Origin: a virus | IMG/VR virus record: IMGVR_UViG_3300009158_002314 | Location: 1 to 27,191 of that record | Length of the DNA stretch: 27,191 bases | Strand: one strand, 5' to 3' | Shown here: piece after piece, positions 22,090 through 27,191 of the stretch | How the letters are laid out: each line of letters opens with the position of its first letter | Position numbering within the stretch: the stretch's first letter is position 1 | Notes under the pieces: generated by a model | The model's database searches: none | What the model was told of the DNA's origin: nothing | The model's input: only the letters and a program-made list of their open reading frames with translations | Position numbers and translations under genes: made by a program

Positions 22090-23030
22090 ATGAAATGTTC
22101 TTTGTAATATCGTACAATTTCTTTTAATCGAGTATCAAAATTAGCTACTGGTCTCCATCCAAGCGATTTTAATTTAGAATCATCTATTGCATATCTAACA
22201 TCTTGGCCTTGTCTCTTTTCAGAGAAATCCATATGATCTAAGTAATCAGATTTATCAATGCCATATGCTTTTAATATTTTATTAGCAACAACAATATTTT
22301 GTTCTTCGTAATTGCCAGAAATATTATATGTTTCGTTAATCTTGCCAGATTCAATAATTGTTAAGACTGCAGATGCAGTATCACTAACGTGCAACCATGT
22401 TCTTGTGGGTGTGCCGTTATCGTGCATTAAAATTGGTCTGTCCAACATCAAATGCTTAACTGCTTTGGGTATAAATTTTTCAACATATTGTCCTATACCG
22501 TAATTGTTAGTGGGTCTAACAATTATATAAGGTACATCATATGTTCTTGCCCAGGCTGTAACTAACATATCCGCAGCAGCCTTTGTTGCTGAGTAAGGGT
22601 TACTGGGTTTAAGAAGATCTGTTTCAGTATGAAACCCTTCTTCTATATCTCCGTAGACTTCGTCTGTACTAAAATGCAATAATACTGGCCTTCTTGCTTT
22701 TGGTAATGCTTTTATAAGTTCTAATAACTTATGCACTCCATTGATGTTACTCTGTAAGAATACATCTGAGCTGGCAATACTATTATCTACGTGTGTTTCT
22801 GCCGCAGTATTAATGATGTAATCGCAATCATGAATGCGCTCAATGTCATTAATATCTGATTCTAAAAATTTAAATTTTAGAGACTTTTCTAATTCTGGCA
22901 GGAAATTTAAATTGCTTGCGTATGTCTTTTTATCAATACCAAATACATAGTATCCTGCATCAAGACATTTCTTTGTGACATGGTAACCAATAAAACCAAG
23001 ACAACCGGTTACATAAACTACTTTTTTCAT
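22083..23030 (-). CDS. dTDP-glucose 4,6-dehydratase-like enzyme (RmlB type)
   Basis: This 315-residue extended SDR enzyme converts a nucleotide-glucose to the 4-keto-6-deoxy sugar in RmlB. It has the NAD motif TGCLGFIG (8-15), an IDKKTYASNLNFL segment as in RmlB (I D.LTYAGN...), the STDEVYG catalytic Asp-Glu pair (about 121-127), YSATK (about 146-150) and RPTNNYGIGQYVEKFIPKAV. All catalytic residues appear present. It is near the RmlB length of about 340-360 but slightly short. Both ends overlap neighbours (ATGA upstream). It gives the common entry step to deoxysugars. Whether it uses dTDP- or CDP-glucose is not visible. Confidence 0.85.
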   Translation of the reverse strand: MKKVVYVTGCLGFIGYHVTKKCLDAGYYVFGIDKKTYASNLNFLPELEKSLKFKFLESDINDIERIHDCDYIINTAAETHVDNSIASSDVFLQSNINGVHKLLELIKALPKARRPVLLHFSTDEVYGDIEEGFHTETDLLKPSNPYSATKAAADMLVTAWARTYDVPYIIVRPTNNYGIGQYVEKFIPKAVKHLMLDRPILMHDNGTPTRTWLHVSDTASAVLTIIESGKINETYNISGNYEEQNIVVANKILKAYGIDKSDYLDHMDFSEKRQGQDVRYAIDDSKLKSLGWRPVANFDTRLKEIVRYYKEHFIW

Positions 23031-23806
23031 ATATAAACTTTCAATCCATGGGCTAAGCCATATAATCTAAGACCAGCCCCTTGCAGTTTCATTAGATTAT
23101 TACTATCTCCGGTATAATGTTTATCGGAGTATGACTCTACTACAAAATTCTTCTCAATATTATTTATATCGCAAAAGTAATCTAAAAACTCGCTAAGCAA
23201 CATTTTTTGTCCATAAACACAATCTATATCATAACTATAGTATCGTTCGTTACCTGTTTGTGTTTCATTCGCAATATATTCTACAACATTTCCAAAATCT
23301 TGAATTGAAAAATAATCAAAATACTTATCTGCAATTTTTAGAGGCTCAGTTGCTGATAGAAACTTTTTTAACAATCTAAAATCAGGTTCGCCTTTTCCAA
23401 AACAACCATATAATCTAAGTGTGAAAAATTTATTGTTGTTTTTTATAATATTATGAATTGTTCTTTTAGAAAATGCATATGCAGAACTGTCTTCTGATTT
23501 TTCAATTCCAGAACCTATATTAATGTATTTAGTATACAAATGTTGATTGGTATAAAAATTATAGAACATTGCAAGGTTATCTGCTACATCTGTTGCGCTA
23601 TTTTCTTTAACCTTTTCTTTACCGCCAAAAGTTAAACAATTAACAACTATATCAACTTGCAGTGTTTCTAATAATGTAGTAACTGTAGTATTATCCAATA
23701 AGTCAAGTGTGCCTTTGTATAAAGGATATACTTCGTGCTTTTTAGCTAAATGCTCAGTCAAATATGTACCAACAAATCCGCCGGCACCTACAATTAAAAT
23801 TTTCAT
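23027..23806 (-). CDS. NAD-dependent epimerase/reductase (SDR)
   Basis: This 259-residue extended SDR protein has the nucleotide motif GAGGFVG (7-13), a DIVVNC strand, and the Y-x-x-x-K pair in SAYAFSKR (about 109-116). It resembles dTDP-4-dehydrorhamnose reductases or NDP-sugar 4-reductases (the YLTEHL.KKHEVYPL plan). In a cluster that makes a 4-keto sugar, a reductase is needed to finish it; this is the best candidate. It overlaps the ThDP gene and the RmlB-like gene, both by ATGA. Substrate is unknown. Confidence 0.78.
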   Translation of the reverse strand: MKILIVGAGGFVGTYLTEHLAKKHEVYPLYKGTLDLLDNTTVTTLLETLQVDIVVNCLTFGGKEKVKENSATDVADNLAMFYNFYTNQHLYTKYINIGSGIEKSEDSSAYAFSKRTIHNIIKNNNKFFTLRLYGCFGKGEPDFRLLKKFLSATEPLKIADKYFDYFSIQDFGNVVEYIANETQTGNERYYSYDIDCVYGQKMLLSEFLDYFCDINNIEKNFVVESYSDKHYTGDSNNLMKLQGAGLRLYGLAHGLKVYI

Positions 23807-24543
23807 AGTTTTACAATCATTTCACTTTCTAATTCTTCATCGCTTAGAAACGGCATCATGTCGTGTAGGCCACATTGTTTACCATTCTTTAATGCCTGTG
23901 CTGGCAATATTTCTTGTTCTAAAAGACATTGGCAATCTATAATTGCAGGGCCTTCTTTAGATAACATTTCGCCCATTCTATCTAAATCTTTTGCAAGTCT
24001 AACATCCTCATATCCTATACCAAAAGATGCGGCAATATTTTTAAATGAAGGAAACCATAATCCAGTATCAGAACTTGTGCCATATACGCGACCATCAAAA
24101 TATTTTGTCTGTGTATTTTTAATACTTAAATATCCATTATTATTCAGTATCACAAATTTAATATTAAGATTATGTTGTTTAACAACTGCAAGTTCTTGTA
24201 TATTACTCATAAAACTGCCGTCGCCCGTAATAGCAATAACGGGTTGTTTACTAGCTAAGCTAACTCCAATTGCACCAGGCAATGCCCATCCCATATCAGC
24301 TTGTGCAGGACTAAAGATAAGTCTTTGTCCCTTTTTAGCATTCAACGCAACAGGGCCAGCATAGCTAATACTACCAGCATCCCCCATTAAAATATCATTA
24401 GCAGTACTATGCTTATTAATTGCATCAAGAACAGCATAGATGTTTACTCGATATGTGTCGTTATCTGCTCTATATTCATTTTGCATTACAGGCCACTTGT
24501 GTCGCCACCATGCACATTTTTCAACCCATTCGGCTCTTGTCAT
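23803..24543 (-). CDS. Acetolactate-synthase-like ThDP enzyme, C-terminal half (PP domain)
   Basis: This 246-residue piece matches the C-terminal pyrophosphate-binding domain of the acetolactate synthase/pyruvate decarboxylase family. The ThDP motif is GDGS at 107-110 with NNNG at 134-137. The SISYAGPVALNA and ADMGWALPGAIGVSLA segments are typical. It starts EWVEKCAWWRHKWP, the usual linker between the central and PP domains, so it is the natural continuation of the next gene upstream (24540-25547), with ATGA overlap. Together they total about 580 residues, the normal length of one enzyme. It may work as a heteromer of two chains or be made as a fusion by frameshifting. Confidence 0.85.
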   Translation of the reverse strand: MTRAEWVEKCAWWRHKWPVMQNEYRADNDTYRVNIYAVLDAINKHSTANDILMGDAGSISYAGPVALNAKKGQRLIFSPAQADMGWALPGAIGVSLASKQPVIAITGDGSFMSNIQELAVVKQHNLNIKFVILNNNGYLSIKNTQTKYFDGRVYGTSSDTGLWFPSFKNIAASFGIGYEDVRLAKDLDRMGEMLSKEGPAIIDCQCLLEQEILPAQALKNGKQCGLHDMMPFLSDEELESEMIVKL

Positions 24544-25547
24544 AACATTGCTCCAAAAAATTCATTCAATGATGTGTTATATGTTTCATCTATATGAACA
24601 ATACCTTTATCGAATTCATCTGCATCTATATCTACCATAATTTTATAACTGTGTGGGCTAAATTGTTTTGGATCATATCCAATTACACTAGCACCCAAAC
24701 TACAACCTAAAATTAACAACAGGTCAGCATTCTGCATAGCAAAGTTTCCTGCTCGACTACCTTTAATGCCTATGGCACCCACATTCAAAGGATGATAGGC
24801 ATCATTATAATCTCTTGCACCATATGTACTAACGTATGGAATCTTATATGATTCAATGAATTTATTAAAGTTATATACAGCATCTGCTTGTCTAATACCA
24901 TAACCTGCAAGAACAATTGGTCTTTCAGACTTTTCAATCGTTGCCTTTATATGAGAAACTTCAATAGGTCTTTTACGTTGACCAGCATTATATTCTACAT
25001 AACTTGTAGGCATCTTTGCTGTTTGAACATCACTAGGAATATCTAACCAAACGGGGCCTGGTCTATCACTTTTAGCTATATGTATTGCTAAAGATAATGC
25101 GAAAGGAACATCTTCGGGTCTAGTTACAAATTGACTAAACTTTGTTATTGATTTATATGTATCCACCACATGATGTTCTTGTACCCCATACTTACGAATG
25201 TTTATCTTTCTCATATTGTTAATATGGCCTGAGCAAGTATTTGTTCTAACATTGCCAGATATAAACAATACAGGAGTCGAATCCTGCCATGCGTTTAATA
25301 CTGATGTTGCGCAATTTGTTCCAGCACACCCCGTTGTAGGATTAACAACCGCGATGTTACCTGTAAATTTTGCTTCGCCAATTGCAGCATGCCCAGCGCC
25401 TTGTTCATGATGGTAACAAATATAATTGATATTTTTGTTTTTAATAAATCCATCATTCAGGCCACTAGCACCACCGCCCATTAAACCATGTACATTTTTA
25501 ATTCCTGCTGAATACAAATATTCGGCAATCCAATCACAAACTCTCAT
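24540..25547 (-). CDS. Acetolactate-synthase-like ThDP enzyme, N-terminal half
   Basis: These 335 residues carry the pyrimidine-binding and central domains of an acetolactate synthase-like enzyme. The catalytic glutamate that activates ThDP is E48 in YHHEQGAGHAA. VVNPTTGCAGTNCATSVLNAWQDSTPVLFISG is the usual GPG-like region, and the central domain ends LLLILGCSLG...IMVDIDADEF. The frame opens at a TTG, but the ATG at 25547 with AAGG upstream is preferred. The stop overlaps the C-terminal half gene by ATGA. In the sugar cluster it may transfer an acetyl group from pyruvate to a keto sugar, as YerE does in yersiniose synthesis. That role is inference; plain acetolactate chemistry is possible. 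Confidence 0.82.
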   Translation of the reverse strand: MRVCDWIAEYLYSAGIKNVHGLMGGGASGLNDGFIKNKNINYICYHHEQGAGHAAIGEAKFTGNIAVVNPTTGCAGTNCATSVLNAWQDSTPVLFISGNVRTNTCSGHINNMRKINIRKYGVQEHHVVDTYKSITKFSQFVTRPEDVPFALSLAIHIAKSDRPGPVWLDIPSDVQTAKMPTSYVEYNAGQRKRPIEVSHIKATIEKSERPIVLAGYGIRQADAVYNFNKFIESYKIPYVSTYGARDYNDAYHPLNVGAIGIKGSRAGNFAMQNADLLLILGCSLGASVIGYDPKQFSPHSYKIMVDIDADEFDKGIVHIDETYNTSLNEFFGAML

Positions 25548-25548
25548 T

Positions 25549-26091
25549 TTATGCCTTTCCAAAATCTGGAAACTCTACAAGTATGGTACTAATACCATCT
25601 GTTCTATTATATGATTTTTGATATGCGGGCATGATATCCTCAATTGTTTTTAATTCTACGACATCAATTGTTTTGCACATCAATCTAAATGCTTCTGCAA
25701 AGTTACCTTTATGTTGATCTTGAGGATCAATAGGTGTCTCTGATCCTACTGCAACTCTAATAATAACTTTAGGGCTACATTTACCGTCACTCATTAATCG
25801 CATTTTATCCAAATGGTTAATAATTTGATCTGTTGCAGCTAATAAAAAATTCCAACGAGGAACTACACTAACGGGAACAATTCCGTTAAGTGCTAGGCCA
25901 GTACTAACACCTATTTGCAAATTTTCTGCTACAGGAAATTCCATTTTCTTATTAGCAGGAACTTCTGTTAGACTTTCATAGCAACCTGTGCCGGCATAAC
26001 AAACTGCTTGACCAAGTATCATTACATTATCCTGATCTGCAATCCAATTCATTGCTTGCTTTAATTCAGCATTGTATTTTGCGGTAGTCAT
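25549..26091 (-). CDS. ThDP-dependent E1 beta-like subunit (transketolase-type pyrimidine domain)
   Basis: The 180-residue product has the pyrimidine domain of 2-oxo acid dehydrogenase E1 beta or transketolase: VMILGQAVCYAGTGCYESL, then a FPVAENLQIGVSTGLALNGIVPV segment with the catalytic E at about residue 56. The PRWNFLLAATDQIINHLDKMR segment is like the E1 beta F..FA.DQI.N...K. Only the pyrimidine domain is present; the C-terminal transketolase domain (about 130 residues in E1 beta) is missing. It starts one base overlapping the E1 alpha-like stop (TAATG), so the pair should form an alpha-beta complex. Confidence 0.8.
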   Translation of the reverse strand: MTTAKYNAELKQAMNWIADQDNVMILGQAVCYAGTGCYESLTEVPANKKMEFPVAENLQIGVSTGLALNGIVPVSVVPRWNFLLAATDQIINHLDKMRLMSDGKCSPKVIIRVAVGSETPIDPQDQHKGNFAEAFRLMCKTIDVVELKTIEDIMPAYQKSYNRTDGISTILVEFPDFGKA

Positions 26092-26714
26092 TAAAATTGA
26101 ACCCTTACACCTGCTCCTGCATGAGGATACTTATCATTTTTATATTTGTAGTATATTAAGTGTTCACTTACAAACTTATCGACGTTTTGCTCAGGCAAAT
26201 ACCATTTGTGATTTCCCCATACTGTTTCAGTAGGAGTCATTACACTTAATTCGTTATCTTCTACAATAAAAGTAATAGGCAAATCTTGGGCAACCGCATA
26301 TTTGTATGCCTCTGCCCATGCACCCGTCTCTGCACTCATATCTCCAACCCAACACCAAACCTTTTCAGAGGTTCCTTTTAGTTTAGCTGCAAGCGCAATG
26401 CCTGTTGCTATACTAGGAATACCGCCCACAATACTAGAACAAATAAATTTGTATTCAGGCATATTCAAAATCATGCTTTTGCCTTTTACAATTTGTTCTT
26501 TTAATATCTCAGGTGGAATGCCTTTTAACAATGCCTGATAATGGTTGCGCCAAGTGCAACATATCCAATCTTTTTCAGTATCAATAAATTTAAATACTTG
26601 GCGAATTTGTTTTTCATTCCCCGAGGATAAGTGAATCGGAGCTCTAATCTTTGCTTGATTAAATAATTCTCCGATTTCTGTTTCAAAATCTATTAATTCT
26701 TGATTGGATATCAT
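26091..26714 (-). CDS. ThDP-dependent E1 alpha-like subunit
   Basis: This 207-residue protein matches the E1 alpha (2-oxo acid dehydrogenase) PP domain. The TWRNHYQALLKGIPPE motif corresponds to YRDHG..L..G..P. The ThDP/Mg motif is G124-D-M...N154 in VGDMSAETGAWAEAYKYAVAQ and FIVEDNELS. It is shorter than a standard E1 alpha (about 320-360), lacking much of the regulatory part. The phage has no visible E2/E3, so the pair probably works as a stand-alone transferase, for example two-carbon transfer in sugar synthesis as proposed for AviB1/AviB2. Starts by ATGA overlap with the aminotransferase-family gene. Confidence 0.8.
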   Translation of the reverse strand: MISNQELIDFETEIGELFNQAKIRAPIHLSSGNEKQIRQVFKFIDTEKDWICCTWRNHYQALLKGIPPEILKEQIVKGKSMILNMPEYKFICSSIVGGIPSIATGIALAAKLKGTSEKVWCWVGDMSAETGAWAEAYKYAVAQDLPITFIVEDNELSVMTPTETVWGNHKWYLPEQNVDKFVSEHLIYYKYKNDKYPHAGAGVRVQF

Positions 26715-27191
26715 TTAAATAAACTCATAAAACTGTCTACAGTTTCTCCGATGTATGCAATTTGTTCTGGAGTAATAACAGGACTTGTACCATGGAAATA
26801 AGTATTAGTCATTGTCATTGTAGCAACTGGGAAATTATCTCTTGCATCTGCAGGATTCATTAAATGAGAATATGCAGGTTGCAACATAATATTGCCGGCA
26901 AAATAAGGTCTTGTCTGAATTAAATTCTCTTCCAAATAGTCTACAATGTCACTGCGCTTGAAAGGTGAACCTGCACGAATTGTTAATGGGAACGCAAACC
27001 AACTTGGGTCTGAGTATTCTTGTGCTCTTGGTAGATGGAAATACTCCTCGTATTTGCTGTAGATATCAAACAACAAACCATAATTACGACGACGAAGTGC
27101 ATGAATTGTCTCCAGTTTTTCTAATTGAACTAATCCCATTGCACCTTGCAATTCAATAGGCTTAAGGTTATATCCAATCTCATCATAAACA
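26711..27191 (-). CDS. DegT/RfbH-type PLP/PMP sugar enzyme, C-terminal part (5' end outside window)
   Basis: Residues read in from the window edge as VYDEIGYNLKPIELQGAMGLVQLEKL, the conserved GYN.K.(T/I)(E/D)(L/M)Q.A.GL.QL.KL motif of DegT/DnrJ/EryC1 enzymes. The rest is WFAFPLTI, VDYLEENLIQTRPYFAGNIMLQPAY and a TNTYFHGTSPVIT..QI.YI end, which fits the RfbH/E1 (CDP-4-keto-6-deoxyglucose 3-dehydrase) subgroup better than plain aminotransferases. The active-site residue (His in dehydrases, Lys in aminotransferases) lies upstream of the window, so the reaction cannot be settled here. The stop overlaps the E1 alpha-like start by ATGA. Confidence 0.82.
   Translation of the reverse strand, partial: VYDEIGYNLKPIELQGAMGLVQLEKLETIHALRRRNYGLLFDIYSKYEEYFHLPRAQEYSDPSWFAFPLTIRAGSPFKRSDIVDYLEENLIQTRPYFAGNIMLQPAYSHLMNPADARDNFPVATMTMTNTYFHGTSPVITPEQIAYIGETVDSFMSLFK

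Noticed and set aside
1-27191. CRISPR arrays, insertion sequences, integrase or attachment sites
   Set aside because: No spacer-repeat pattern, transposase or recombinase frame, or flanking duplications were seen; all repeats found are within coding frames.

Overview
The window is a stretch of a T4-like (Tevenvirinae-related) myovirus genome, most probably a marine or freshwater phage of a Gram-negative host. This rests on a full set of recognisable T4 replication proteins: UvsX (partial), gp43 DNA polymerase, RegA, gp62 and gp44 clamp loader, and gp45 sliding clamp. They come with an Hsp20 and several tiny proteins that resemble conserved T4-like cyanophage and pelagiphage proteins. The DNA is visibly AT-rich, genes are tightly packed (many ATGA or TAATG stop/start overlaps), and promoters are either near-perfect sigma70 boxes or TATAAATA/CATAAATA boxes like T4 late promoters. 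A host with lipid A is suggested by an LpxH-type gene. The host identity cannot be read from the window.

Layout. (1) 1-3265, minus strand: gp43, a secreted nuclease coupled to its stop codon, then uvsX, with two consensus early-type promoters. (2) 3414-11800, plus strand: a block opening with a late-promoter-like box. It holds an RCC1 beta-propeller protein, a secreted Asn/Thr repeat protein, a secreted Pro-rich protein, three small membrane/coiled-coil proteins (one DUF4337-like), an LpxH-like phosphoesterase, a family 2 glycosyltransferase and an Ala/Val-rich protein, and it ends in a clear intrinsic terminator. (3) 11903-15643, minus strand: an S11 D-Ala-D-Ala peptidase, a lipoprotein, a tRNA with anticodon CAU, a DUF4214-type structural protein, several conserved small phage proteins (two of only 38 and 30 aa), Hsp20 and a phasin-like protein. 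A roughly 190-nt gene-free stretch at 15644-15836 looks like a structured RNA. (4) 15849-18954, minus strand: regA, gp62, a membrane protein, gp44, a Tat-signal protein and gp45. (5) 18966-27191, minus strand: a sugar cluster, made of a DUF3310-like protein, glycosyltransferases, a methyltransferase, a dTDP-glucose 4,6-dehydratase-like enzyme, an SDR reductase/epimerase, a split acetolactate-synthase-like ThDP enzyme, a ThDP E1 alpha/beta pair and an RfbH-like 3-dehydrase.

How it works together. Regions 4 and 1 are the classic T4 order 45-44-62-regA-43-uvsX, but regA and gp43 are separated here by about 12.5 kb of accessory genes on both strands. The sugar cluster is transcribed towards the clamp genes and is translationally coupled almost throughout. 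Its enzymes fit the making and transfer of an unusual deoxysugar, possibly one with a two-carbon branch. That, together with the lipid A/glycosyltransferase pair in block 2, suggests that this phage remodels a surface glycan (host envelope or virion). The functional readings of the sugar and envelope genes are inference from family membership.
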